Positions 13,776 to 22,230 of a DNA stretch of 40,383 nucleotides are shown piece after piece. This DNA comes from a virus: IMG/VR virus record IMGVR_UViG_3300044974_000778, positions 1 to 40,383 of that record; one strand, written 5' to 3'. The stretch's first letter is position 1. Each line of letters starts with the position of its first letter. The translations under genes and the position numbers were made by a program. Under the pieces are notes generated by a model. The model had not been told where the DNA came from. It made no database searches and was given only the letters and a program-made list of their open reading frames with translations.

Positions 13776-15311
13776 TCAATTAAGTCGGATATTTCCGTTT
13801 AGAATCTTATTTGCTGCGTTTTGAAGTTCTGTAAGTATGCCTTGTGCGGATGTCCCATCTTGTGTAACAGGTACTGGTGGTAATCCAGGATATGCGTGAG
13901 TGTGTGTAACTAAGAACCTAACAATAAGTGAAATCAATTCAATTAATTCTTCACCTCTAACCATACTTGATGTTTTTGGTAAAAATTCATTTGTAAATTT
14001 TTCAGGTGAAATTCCATATAAAGTATCGTCAAAATTAATTTTTCCTTTACCTGGAATTTGTGAATTATGAGAAACTAAAAATAATATGTCACTTCCTAAT
14101 GCACCATATGAAGACTCTTGATTTACATATTTTTGTTGTTTGGCAACTTTTTTAATTGGGGTCCTTGGAATACCAACTTTACCTTTGGAATAAATTAATC
14201 CAAACCCTCCTTTAAGTGCTGGGTTTAATTTAATTCCTTTATAAATTTCACTAATGTTTTTTACTTCTATTGCGGTTGCGGAAGAACCCATATTAGTTGA
14301 TGGACTTAATTTAGAATACATCAACGTACTTGGTCTGTAATACATTGGAAATTTAGATGACGCGTTATTGTCATCAAATAATTTAATTCCACTTTCGGTA
14401 ACATTTTTAGAGTTACACGTTTTTATAAAATTATTAATAAATCTTATAACGTCTTGTTTTGATAGTGACGTAAATGTTTCGGTTGCAACTAATTTTTTTA
14501 AATTATCCGCAACAACACTATCAACTGTAATGTTTTTTGAGTTTACTGTTACGTCAGGTTTTAGTTGGTACAAATACACAGAACCAGTAAATTTATCTTG
14601 AGCGTTTTCAGGATTAACAATAACCCATTCGATAAGATATTTTGTCATCAAAACATCATCCCTCAATTCGTAGTAAACTTTAGGTTCTAAATTTTGTAAT
14701 ACACTTTGAAATTTTGATAACTGAAGAAATCCTCTTTGTTGATTGGCGACAGGAATTACGTTTGGTTGAAGTTGTGCTCCTTTGAATTTTCCAGCTCTAA
14801 TTAAAATTTCATCTTGTTTAACCACAACATCAGCACTACCTCTACCCATAAGAGCGTTATCCCCAGGTTGAGGAAACACACCTTTATGTACAGATTGGTC
14901 TGTTAAAGTACCGTCTTGATTTTTTAATGGTTTTGGGTTTTTAATTTGCATACCCGTACCTGTAAATTTATTTCCTCCGAAATAAAATTCTTTAAAGGTT
15001 GCGGTGGGACTAGAAAAAGTATTTTGTACGTAGTACTGATTTTGGTATTGAAAATCTTTGTTTACATAAATAACCTGTACTAACTCGTCAACTTTTGGAA
15101 CTGAGTATACAAAATATGGGAGTAATGTGTTAAAAACAAATGGGTCTCTAGATGTCCAAATGTCTTTCTCCTCATTCCATGGAGGGTCACTAATACCTTT
15201 AAGAATGTCATCGTAATTGTCAATAAGTCGAACACCCCTGATTCTACCAAGCATCATTGGGTCTTCTGTATTTAATACCCTACACTGAAAAAATATTGAG
15301 TTATTTTCCAT
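13776..15311 (-). CDS. 5: Baseplate hub/spike protein, T4 gp5-like without lysozyme domain
   Basis: In T4-like phages this protein forms the hub of the baseplate at the tube tip. The N-terminal 100 residues look like the gp5 OB-fold (FFQCRVLNTEDPMMLGRIRG, then YFVYSVPKVDELVQVIYVN). A gp5-type stretch follows at about 156-174 (GRGSADVVVKQDEILIRAGK). The middle lacks a T4 lysozyme pattern, and I see no long beta-helix repeat; the last 60 residues hold THTHAYPGLPP. The length (511) is close to T4 gp5 (575). The start overlaps the small upstream gene by 11 bases. The gp5 call is moderately secure; peptidoglycan cleavage, if any, must come from elsewhere. Confidence 0.72.
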   Translation of the reverse strand: MENNSIFFQCRVLNTEDPMMLGRIRGVRLIDNYDDILKGISDPPWNEEKDIWTSRDPFVFNTLLPYFVYSVPKVDELVQVIYVNKDFQYQNQYYVQNTFSSPTATFKEFYFGGNKFTGTGMQIKNPKPLKNQDGTLTDQSVHKGVFPQPGDNALMGRGSADVVVKQDEILIRAGKFKGAQLQPNVIPVANQQRGFLQLSKFQSVLQNLEPKVYYELRDDVLMTKYLIEWVIVNPENAQDKFTGSVYLYQLKPDVTVNSKNITVDSVVADNLKKLVATETFTSLSKQDVIRFINNFIKTCNSKNVTESGIKLFDDNNASSKFPMYYRPSTLMYSKLSPSTNMGSSATAIEVKNISEIYKGIKLNPALKGGFGLIYSKGKVGIPRTPIKKVAKQQKYVNQESSYGALGSDILFLVSHNSQIPGKGKINFDDTLYGISPEKFTNEFLPKTSSMVRGEELIELISLIVRFLVTHTHAYPGLPPVPVTQDGTSAQGILTELQNAANKILNGNIRLN

Positions 15312-15513
15312 TATTTCTTTCTTGATATGTTTTTAATATTCTGTTATACATCTCTTCTACTTTATCTAAATAAAGAGTACCTTTTATAATCGATTCTTTT
15401 GTTGACTCAAAATCTGACGACAATAAGTCTAAATACTCAACTAATTTAGTATTAGGTAAATCCTTTAGATTGGATATCCCATTTATAATTTCTTCAAATT
15501 TTTCGTCTTTCAT
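15301..15513 (-). CDS. Small helical unknown protein
   Basis: The 70-residue product is acidic and fully helical in appearance (MKDEKFEEIINGISNL, then NTKLVEYLDLLSSDFES and LDKVEEMYNRILKTYQE), so a coiled coil or chaperone is plausible. It sits between two large structural genes: 2 bases after the upstream stop and overlapping the gp5-like start by 11 bases. T4-like tail gene clusters often hold small chaperones in such places, but I do not recognise this one. Confidence 0.66.
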   Translation of the reverse strand: MKDEKFEEIINGISNLKDLPNTKLVEYLDLLSSDFESTKESIIKGTLYLDKVEEMYNRILKTYQERNNGK

Positions 15514-15515
15514 TT

Positions 15516-17615
15516 TTATAATTTTTTACCGAATCCTGGTCCTGATAAAGTAACAACCTCAATTTTACCATTTTCAGCTTCTTCCCTATCAATTGCTTTA
15601 TTTGAAACAAGATTATATAATAACATCAAATTTGGTGAACCATCAGGTAAGGTACCTGTTGGAATTCCTAATCCTTGAAGACCTTCAATTGCATTTGTTG
15701 TTGTTCTTTCGGGAGAAGTACCAGGTAACAAACTTGCCAATGCCAATAAAGGAAGAGGTATTTCATTTCCTGGTTTTTTAACAAATTGACCAACCAAATT
15801 TAACAATAGTAAAATATTATCTAAAAGACTTTTACACTTTCTATAGTCATTAATTAATTGAGATATAATAAGTGCTAATTGAACTAATCTTAAAATAATG
15901 GCATATTTTTTTAGAATCTTAGATTTTACCGCATCTTGAATAATAATAGAAACTAAATTTATAATATCTTTTTTTAGTATTTCATATAAAACTTTTAAAA
16001 ACTCAGCATTTATTTTTGAAATTACCTGAATTGAAAATGTTTTATATTTTTTTAAAAAGTCCGCTCCGTCGTTAACAATATTACTACCCTGTTTACCAAT
16101 GTTTGCACCTGCGTTACCGACATTAGTACTTATTGTGTTTGCGGAATTTATAAAAGTGTTTGCGCTTGATACTGCTTGATTATATGTGTATGTTGCGCCT
16201 GATTGTACAACAGATAATAAAGTGTATAGTGGTAATAGATTTTTAGGTGTTAAAACTCCCGCGGCTACCGCTAAAGGAATTTTTTTAATTACGTTTGTAT
16301 CTATTGATACTTTAACATTTAAACTGTTAGGACCATTCAAAGACCAATCAGGATTATTTGATATTGAATCAATAATTGTTTCTAAAACTGCAACTTGTTC
16401 TTCAACCGTAGTACCGCTTTCGGTATCCCTAAAGTCAATCAATTCATCAACTAAAACTTCAGAATCTACAGGTAACTTTATATTATCACAATCTTGAAAT
16501 TCTATTATTCCTTTTTGAATGTTTGAAATCTGAACTTCAATGTTTCGTAAATCAATTTCATTTAATTCGAAAAAAGAATCGTCAACGCCGTCCAATTCTG
16601 CAACTTTGGCAACTCCGCTTACATCAATTTCTCTTCTATCGTCAAAACAAAGTCCAAGTATTCTTGCAGCAATTAAACTAAATCTACTTTGGTTATCTAA
16701 TGCTCCGTACCCAACTTGTGCTTGTATATTTATTGCACCTGATATTAAATTCACAATTTGAGCTCCAATATCAACTGTATCAATCAATTTAATTGTGCTA
16801 TAATAATCGGATATAAATTCACCAACATTATTAGTTAAATTTCCCGAACCATCTTCCCTATCAACTAAAATAATTCTATAATAATCGCCAGTAACTCCAA
16901 AACTATTTGTTTTGGAATACTGAATATCAAAAAGATTTTGACCTGATTTACCTAAATAATTTTTACCATTTATTTGACTAAAAGACCTATTTTCGTTATC
17001 TGAGGTCATTAAGTTATATAACTGTTTGTTCATTGGGAAAGGAACGCTTCCTCCAAATGGTTTGAATGTAAGACTACCTGATGGTTCTGGTTTTTCGTAA
17101 TAAACCTTACCAAATTTTGTTTCTGGCGATTGTTTTAAATTTGAAAAAAAATCTATAGAATTTACGGGAATATATATTCCTTCTTGTTGAGGCCTTAAAG
17201 GTAAAGGTTGGATAGATAAACTAGCGGAAGAAGTACCATTATACGTCTGTTCAACAGAACAACCAAGGGCTTTGATTGTTTCTTCTTTCATTATGCCAGA
17301 TAACTTGGGCTCAATTTTTGCCGCGGCCTCTAATATTTTTTTTCTTAAATATGTTAAAGTACCAGACCCATTTCCCTGTGTTTGACCTAAAAACCCAAGA
17401 AGTTGGTCCATTGAGTTTTTTGGGTCTCTCTGAAATCTTTTTTGTAAATCTTTTACCTTGTCTAACTGACTTGTAATTTGTGAATTTGCCTCTGATGCAG
17501 AATTTGCCAACTTGCCTAAAAAACCTTTTTCAGACCTTGATACGTCTGTATAGGTTTTAAATGCATCAAGTTTGCTTGATATCGATTGTTGAGTAGAATT
17601 TAAATCTAATGGCAT
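15516..17615 (-). CDS. Large putative baseplate/tail structural protein
   Basis: The 699-residue product is not one I can name. The N-terminal 110 residues are helical and polar (KGFLGKLANSASEANSQITS). The middle is beta-rich (SGSLTFKPFGGSVPFPM, then GDYYRIILVDREDGSG). The C-terminal third has several long hydrophobic helices (KSKILKKYAIILRLVQLALI, then LLDNILLLLNLVGQFV) that could cross a membrane or pack in a tail tube. It is followed at 2 bases by a small helical gene and then the gp5-like gene, so a baseplate wedge, hub or tape-measure-like role is likely. It is too short for a normal myovirus tape measure. Lacking a signal peptide, it is probably a virion protein. Confidence 0.7.
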   Translation of the reverse strand: MPLDLNSTQQSISSKLDAFKTYTDVSRSEKGFLGKLANSASEANSQITSQLDKVKDLQKRFQRDPKNSMDQLLGFLGQTQGNGSGTLTYLRKKILEAAAKIEPKLSGIMKEETIKALGCSVEQTYNGTSSASLSIQPLPLRPQQEGIYIPVNSIDFFSNLKQSPETKFGKVYYEKPEPSGSLTFKPFGGSVPFPMNKQLYNLMTSDNENRSFSQINGKNYLGKSGQNLFDIQYSKTNSFGVTGDYYRIILVDREDGSGNLTNNVGEFISDYYSTIKLIDTVDIGAQIVNLISGAINIQAQVGYGALDNQSRFSLIAARILGLCFDDRREIDVSGVAKVAELDGVDDSFFELNEIDLRNIEVQISNIQKGIIEFQDCDNIKLPVDSEVLVDELIDFRDTESGTTVEEQVAVLETIIDSISNNPDWSLNGPNSLNVKVSIDTNVIKKIPLAVAAGVLTPKNLLPLYTLLSVVQSGATYTYNQAVSSANTFINSANTISTNVGNAGANIGKQGSNIVNDGADFLKKYKTFSIQVISKINAEFLKVLYEILKKDIINLVSIIIQDAVKSKILKKYAIILRLVQLALIISQLINDYRKCKSLLDNILLLLNLVGQFVKKPGNEIPLPLLALASLLPGTSPERTTTNAIEGLQGLGIPTGTLPDGSPNLMLLYNLVSNKAIDREEAENGKIEVVTLSGPGFGKKL

Positions 17616-17618
17616 ATC

Positions 17619-17987
17619 TTATCTCATTTTATATGATTCCTCATCGTTGGAAACATCTTTTTCAATAAGATTCTGTATTAAATCGTCATCCAAATCTGCA
17701 ATTGAAAATGATTCTTCTTTGTTATTGTTTGATTTTTCCCAAATGCTGGATTGTAATTTTGACAAACTGATTTTTTTCTCAACACAATCATTAACAATTT
17801 TTTGTTGTTTTTCAATTACAGGGCCAATAGTTGTCATATCAGCAGGGTCTTTCAACATTGCTAACATTTTATTTTGAATTCTAATTGCAGTCTGTCTTTG
17901 CTCGACAAGCTCATTATAGATTTCTTGCATAAGCGATAATATAGAATCTTTAGTAAAATTAATTTCTTTTCTCTGTGGTCTTGGCAT
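17619..17987 (-). CDS. Coiled-coil unknown protein before the tail gene
   Basis: The 122-residue product starts MPRPQRKEINFTKDSI, then a long helix (LMQEIYNELVEQRQTAIRIQ) and an acidic tail (IADLDDDLIQNLIEKD). It has one cysteine and no membrane segment. I do not recognise a family. It is 3 bases upstream of the large tail protein gene, so co-expression and a shared assembly role are likely. A TATTTAT motif lies 4 bases before the ATG. Confidence 0.66.
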   Translation of the reverse strand: MPRPQRKEINFTKDSILSLMQEIYNELVEQRQTAIRIQNKMLAMLKDPADMTTIGPVIEKQQKIVNDCVEKKISLSKLQSSIWEKSNNNKEESFSIADLDDDLIQNLIEKDVSNDEESYKMR

Positions 17988-17991
17988 ACCT

Positions 17992-17998
17992 ATAAATA
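17992..17998 (-). promoter_or_regulatory. TATTTAT motif between late sigma and tail genes
   Basis: On the minus strand AGTATTTATAGG lies in the 19-base gap after the sigma gene, 4 bases before the next ATG. It would let the structural genes be expressed late, independently of the upstream genes. The 4-base gap implies a leaderless message. Confidence 0.42.
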
Positions 17999-18006
17999 CT
18001 TTTTTA

Positions 18007-18753
18007 TTAGTTTTTCATTTTAACCTGAATGATTGTATATAATTTTTTGAATCTTTTGATAGAACTACGAATCTCTTTTGTACTTAAATTTGTCATTTCT
18101 CGTAGTGATAATAGAATAACATTTTTATTAAATTTGTTATTATCCGCACCTGAGAATATGCTTTCGTAGTTATCAAACAAATCAATTAAGGCATAACCTA
18201 ATTTTCGTTCATTATCATTTAACTGTTCAGATTCAATGAATTCCTTTAACTCTTTAAGATATTCATTAATAATAACATGAGTTTCAATTACGTCATCATC
18301 TATTCTATAAGACATGTCAGCCCTTTCCTCAAGGCTAGATGAAATGTCTTCGTAAGATATTTTTCTATTAGTTTCTTTTTGGTCCTTAATGATTTGACCC
18401 ATCAAGTAGTTCTTGCAAATAGTCCCAAAATAAGAATAAGCCTTTTTGTTTTTGTCAGGCTTAAACTTGTCAACTTTGGTCATTAAAAAGGAATGGGTAT
18501 CCGTATGAATTTCATTGAAGTCCATATCCTTTCGATATAATTTATATCGCCTAATAATAGATGAAATCATCTTATCAAGAGGGCCTCTTAAAAATTCGTT
18601 ATAAATCTTATTCTTTTCGTATGATGTTTCGGCGATTAGAAAATTTCTTACCGCCTCCTCTTCTCTTACATCAAAATAATTTAAGTTAACCGCTTTTCTT
18701 CCTCTTTTTTTAGATAAAACATCTTCTGTTGTGGCAGAGAGTGTTTCTTGCAT
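18007..18753 (-). CDS. 55: Late-transcription sigma factor, T4 gp55-like
   Basis: gp55 replaces the host sigma on RNA polymerase and directs late transcription. Residues about 50-125 match sigma70 region 2: LDKMISSIIRRYKLYRKDMD, then KAYSYFGTICKNYLMGQIIKD, where related sigmas have the AFTYFSTICRNYL pattern. The C-terminal part (NVILLSLREMTNLSTKEIRS) looks like a small helical domain. At 248 residues it is longer than T4 gp55 (185), with extra N-terminal basic residues. It abuts the preceding glycosyltransferase gene with no gap and precedes the tail genes. It is the natural partner of the TATTTAT motif in this window. Confidence 0.8.
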   Translation of the reverse strand: MQETLSATTEDVLSKKRGRKAVNLNYFDVREEEAVRNFLIAETSYEKNKIYNEFLRGPLDKMISSIIRRYKLYRKDMDFNEIHTDTHSFLMTKVDKFKPDKNKKAYSYFGTICKNYLMGQIIKDQKETNRKISYEDISSSLEERADMSYRIDDDVIETHVIINEYLKELKEFIESEQLNDNERKLGYALIDLFDNYESIFSGADNNKFNKNVILLSLREMTNLSTKEIRSSIKRFKKLYTIIQVKMKN

Positions 18754-19560
18754 TTACGCATTTTCAGATTGATATTTTATGACTCTGTCGTCAGTGAAGA
18801 AATATTCTCGTTTTGCGGTTTGAATCCAAAATTTTACTTCGTCTTCAACCATTTTGTTTTCACCATACTTGTAGTTCCAAAAAATAGAACCCTCTCTCAA
18901 GTTTACGTGTTTGTATCCAAGTCTAGGGATTGTCATAATTGAAATTGAGTTGTACGTCAATCTTAATAAGAACTCGTAGATGAAAGTTAACTTGATGGAA
19001 GGTTTAAATCCTCCAAAATCTTCTATAATCGATTTTTTAAATACTGAACCTGCGGTTTGAAAATTTTGATATTCTTGTAATGTGTCGTTTGTTAAAATTC
19101 CCATTTCCTGTGAGAAATTTGCTGCGAATGTTGCTTCATTTGTAAAACCAGCAAACAATCCTTTTTCATCCGTTTCAACAACCACGGGTAAAAACATTTG
19201 AACTTCTGGATATGAGTCAATATAGTTTTTTACATTCTTAAACCAAATAGAAGAATATTCGTCATCAAATTCAAAAAGAGAAACCCAAGTTCCTTTAGCG
19301 TTTTTAATACCGTGATTAACTTGGTCCGCATAATTAGATTCTTTGTCCCATAGAAGTTTTGTGACGTTTAATTCTCCAAAATCGTAAGTGTCTAAAATTT
19401 CAACTAACGATTGTTCTTGAGTGTGAACAATAACTAATTCTTCAAATACAATTTGTTGGTTCTTTAAAGATGTGATTGCTTTTTCAAAGTACTCAGTAAA
19501 ATCTTTTGCCTTTGCTGATTTTATTGGTAATATAACTGATAATGATAATGTATTGTTCAT
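18754..19560 (-). CDS. Glycosyltransferase, GT2-like (GT-A fold)
   Basis: It transfers a sugar from a nucleotide donor in the cytoplasm; donor and acceptor are unknown. The start SLSVILPIKSAKAKDF is the first GT2 strand and loop, and FEFDDEYS near residues 97-104 gives the Asp pair that binds the metal and nucleotide (DxD-like). The length (268) fits a single-domain GT2. It ends exactly where the late sigma gene begins and follows a GT-B gene by 1 base, so it belongs to the same transcript. No membrane segment is seen. Confidence 0.72.
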   Translation of the reverse strand: MNNTLSLSVILPIKSAKAKDFTEYFEKAITSLKNQQIVFEELVIVHTQEQSLVEILDTYDFGELNVTKLLWDKESNYADQVNHGIKNAKGTWVSLFEFDDEYSSIWFKNVKNYIDSYPEVQMFLPVVVETDEKGLFAGFTNEATFAANFSQEMGILTNDTLQEYQNFQTAGSVFKKSIIEDFGGFKPSIKLTFIYEFLLRLTYNSISIMTIPRLGYKHVNLREGSIFWNYKYGENKMVEDEVKFWIQTAKREYFFTDDRVIKYQSENA

Positions 19561-19561
19561 A

Positions 19562-20614
19562 TTATTCTTCTGTTTTAGAAATTTGATTTTCGAATGAGTC
19601 TGCTCTTGTGTTCAAGTACCCCTCAAATAGTGAAACTATTGAAGATTCGAATTTTGGTTTATCTGAATATCTTTCAACTGTGGTCTTCATTTCCCCAAAT
19701 ATTTTAGGGTCAATGTTATCTTCTAACCAATTCTGTACATAATCGGCAATAAGGTCAGGGAATAATGTTTGGTCTGTAATCCAAATACCATTGTCTTCCG
19801 TCATCCAATCAGGTGATAAATTTGGTACTTTACCAATTACAGGAACATTAGATTTCATAGACTCTAATGGGAATGTACCAAAACCACTGTGGTCATCAAT
19901 CCAAACACTTAAAAAACAATCTCTAAGTGAATTTGCAAATTCTTTTTCAGATAGACCTCTTAAATCTCTAAAGGTAAACCATCTGTATTGTGGGAACTTT
20001 AAATAAAATGTTTTAATAATGTTAATGGCATCGCTTTGTTCTTTAGTATGAATACCAATAATTGGCATTGATGGAGTTGACTTTGGGGTAAATTCTTCAC
20101 CTATTAAAGGTTCCACAATATCAAATGATATTTGTCTCATTACTCTCTCAATATATTCTTTTTGTTTGTTTGATGTTGTAATGCATTTTAAAAATCCAAA
20201 TTGATTCCAAGTTTGTCCTGGTTGAAGTGTTTCTAACATGTGTGCATATTGTTGTGTTAACACTATTTTTGCACATGGTAATTGTTTAACTTGGTCCATA
20301 ACAAATCCAAAAACTTCAGGAATAACTAAAAAGTCTTCAGGTGAGATTTCTAAATTTTGACCTTCGATGGCTTTGTGTGGTAATGACATATATTCTTCAT
20401 CCAACCACGCAATCACACCAGCGTAGTCTGCCTTTTCGTGTAGTATAATTGGGTTGAATCCGTTATCTTTTAATGTTTTTGCCATTTGGTATATAAGTCT
20501 AACAGAAGCCTTAGCATTACCTTTAGTGTCTTGCACTAAAAAATAGATTCTGGCTTGTTTGTCTCTCAATACCTTAATGGATTGTTTTACTTTGTCTTGC
20601 AATTGGTTTTCCAT
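19562..20614 (-). CDS. Glycosyltransferase, GT-B fold (GT4-like)
   Basis: It has two Rossmann-like halves: an N-terminal one (RIYFLVQDTKGNAKASVRLI) and a C-terminal one with SVWIDDHSGFGTFPLESMKS near residues 237-256. The latter is the donor-binding region, where GT4 enzymes have E-FG---LEAMA, and Glu251 fits the conserved acid. The length (350) suits the family. It lies 1 base from both neighbours. The acceptor is unknown; pairing with the adjacent GT2 gene suggests sequential additions to the same glycan. Confidence 0.72.
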   Translation of the reverse strand: MENQLQDKVKQSIKVLRDKQARIYFLVQDTKGNAKASVRLIYQMAKTLKDNGFNPIILHEKADYAGVIAWLDEEYMSLPHKAIEGQNLEISPEDFLVIPEVFGFVMDQVKQLPCAKIVLTQQYAHMLETLQPGQTWNQFGFLKCITTSNKQKEYIERVMRQISFDIVEPLIGEEFTPKSTPSMPIIGIHTKEQSDAINIIKTFYLKFPQYRWFTFRDLRGLSEKEFANSLRDCFLSVWIDDHSGFGTFPLESMKSNVPVIGKVPNLSPDWMTEDNGIWITDQTLFPDLIADYVQNWLEDNIDPKIFGEMKTTVERYSDKPKFESSIVSLFEGYLNTRADSFENQISKTEE

Positions 20615-20615
20615 A

Positions 20616-20900
20616 TTAATAATGATTGATTAGTTTTTTATTTAGTAAGCTATTAAATGCTATTCTGAAAGGAATACTGGTGTTTGAGTTTGACTTCATT
20701 CCAAGTTTTTCGTCCATAATTTCCTGTTCAGTTAAAACGGTTTCTAATAACATTTTAACCATTTCAAATTTAATAATATTAATTCTTGTTTCTGTAACCC
20801 CTGTCAATGAATCAGATGTGTTATCATCCTGACCCATATCTAAGTAACCTTCAATTTTATCTAAATCGATAAAATAATTTTCGCCTAACACTGGTATCAT
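20616..20900 (-). CDS. Small unknown protein next to PhoH and HAD-like genes
   Basis: The 94-residue product begins MIPVLGENYFIDLDKIEGYL, is acidic in the middle and ends in a helix, FRIAFNSLLNKKLINHY. I do not recognise a family. Its ATG overlaps the stop of the HAD-like gene by 4 bases and it ends 1 base before the GT-B gene, which indicates a real, coupled gene. No catalytic motif or membrane segment is seen. Confidence 0.66.
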   Translation of the reverse strand: MIPVLGENYFIDLDKIEGYLDMGQDDNTSDSLTGVTETRINIIKFEMVKMLLETVLTEQEIMDEKLGMKSNSNTSIPFRIAFNSLLNKKLINHY

Positions 20901-21493
20901 AGTATTTCTTGTATTTTTAATTTAAGTTCTTTTAAACTTGAAATTTTGTGTTCAAATTCAATATCCTTATTATAAACTGTGTTAAACTTAATAACCACTT
21001 TATCTTTGGGATGGTTTAATAATAGGTTAGGATTAGCAGTAAGTAAAACGTCTACTGAATCCCATAAAGAATTAATTGTGCTTTCACTATAAAATTTTAC
21101 AGACTCAACCAAGCATCCAAACTTAGAAATAAAAAATAACGAAGCTGGTTTTGATTTACCTATTTCATCTGAAACAATAAGAATGTCGTGTTCTTCTCTC
21201 ATGTCCAAATAAAAATCATTAAAATCTAAAAGACCAGATGGTTCAACCGAACCCGCGTGACCAAATATTTCCATTGTGTGTTCTTTATACAAAAAATCGT
21301 ATAACTCATTACTATCTCTAAATTTTAAATGTTTGGAAATATCTAATGAAGTTAATTCAGAAATGACCTCATATTTGAAATCATCTTCCTCTTCTTCTTT
21401 GAAAGGATTTTCAATGTACCATTTTTCGTACTCTTGTTGGATTTTTTTTAAAGTGTCTCTAAGTACTCCATTTAATTCAATACCTATTTTCAT
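20897..21493 (-). CDS. HAD-superfamily-like protein with altered catalytic motif
   Basis: The start MKIGIELNGVLRDT lines up with HAD motif I (normally DxDGV), but the two Asp positions are Glu6 and Asn8. Later DILIVSDEIGKSKPASLFFI resembles motif II and its following helix, and SVDVLLTANPNLL recalls the motif IV region. Active HAD phosphatases use the first Asp as nucleophile, so this protein is probably not a phosphatase and may bind a ligand or nucleotide instead. The length (198) fits small HAD nucleotidases of phages. It overlaps both neighbours by 4 bases. The fold assignment is moderate. Confidence 0.62.
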   Translation of the reverse strand: MKIGIELNGVLRDTLKKIQQEYEKWYIENPFKEEEEDDFKYEVISELTSLDISKHLKFRDSNELYDFLYKEHTMEIFGHAGSVEPSGLLDFNDFYLDMREEHDILIVSDEIGKSKPASLFFISKFGCLVESVKFYSESTINSLWDSVDVLLTANPNLLLNHPKDKVVIKFNTVYNKDIEFEHKISSLKELKLKIQEIL

Positions 21494-22224
21494 TCTTCGT
21501 ATCTTTCTAATATTTTTGAAATTAATGGATTTCTAACAATGTCTGTAGATTTAAATTCAAATACGCCAACATCATTCATATTTTGAAATTTTTGTAGTGC
21601 GTCCCACAATCCTGTGTGAGTTTTATCTTTGTGTCTATCAAATTGTTCCAAATCACCCGAGATAAAAAATTTAGAATTAAATCCAATTCTTGTTAATAAA
21701 AGTTTCATTTGACTCGGGGTTGAATTTTGAGCTTCCTCAAATATTAATATTGAATTATCAATATTCATCCCTCTCATGTAAGCCAAGGCAAAAACTTCGA
21801 TTGCCTCAATCTCTTTTAATTTTTCTCTAGATTCTTTTCCAATTATTTTATTTAACAAATAATATGATGGGAAAATATATGGGTCTAATTTTTCTTCAAC
21901 ACCACCAGGTAAACTACCTAATTTTTCTTCAGCTTCAACCGCTGGTCTTACTATGATTATTTTTTCATATGGTGTGTTTGGGTCGGCTAATAAATCTACC
22001 GCACATTTCATTGCGATATAACTTTTACCAACACCTGCTGGACCTGAACATATTGTAATTTGATTTGAAGATAATTTACTATAATATTCTTTTTGACTTT
22101 CTGATAAAAATTTTTCTTTTGTTTTTCGTTTAATTATTGAACAGATTTGCTGTTTCTTATTTCTAACTGGAACTTCGTCACTTGACAAAGTTGAGGTAGG
22201 TTTAGGTTTTAATACTTTACCCAT
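21490..22224 (-). CDS. phoH: PhoH-like ATPase
   Basis: PhoH proteins are P-loop ATPases common in phages and linked to RNA metabolism and phosphate stress; the exact phage role is unsettled. Walker A is GPAGVGKS (residues 61-68), Walker B is ILIFEEAQN (159-167), and the family stretch IIIVRPAVEAEEKLGSLPG lies at 90-107, with FFISGDLEQFDR at 187-196 as the sensor region. It is the C-terminal PhoH domain alone, preceded by a basic tail of 45 residues; no PIN domain is present. The gene starts 6 bases after the GDP-mannose epimerase gene and overlaps the HAD-like gene by 4. Confidence 0.9.
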   Translation of the reverse strand: MGKVLKPKPTSTLSSDEVPVRNKKQQICSIIKRKTKEKFLSESQKEYYSKLSSNQITICSGPAGVGKSYIAMKCAVDLLADPNTPYEKIIIVRPAVEAEEKLGSLPGGVEEKLDPYIFPSYYLLNKIIGKESREKLKEIEAIEVFALAYMRGMNIDNSILIFEEAQNSTPSQMKLLLTRIGFNSKFFISGDLEQFDRHKDKTHTGLWDALQKFQNMNDVGVFEFKSTDIVRNPLISKILERYEE

Positions 22225-22230
22225 TTTTAA

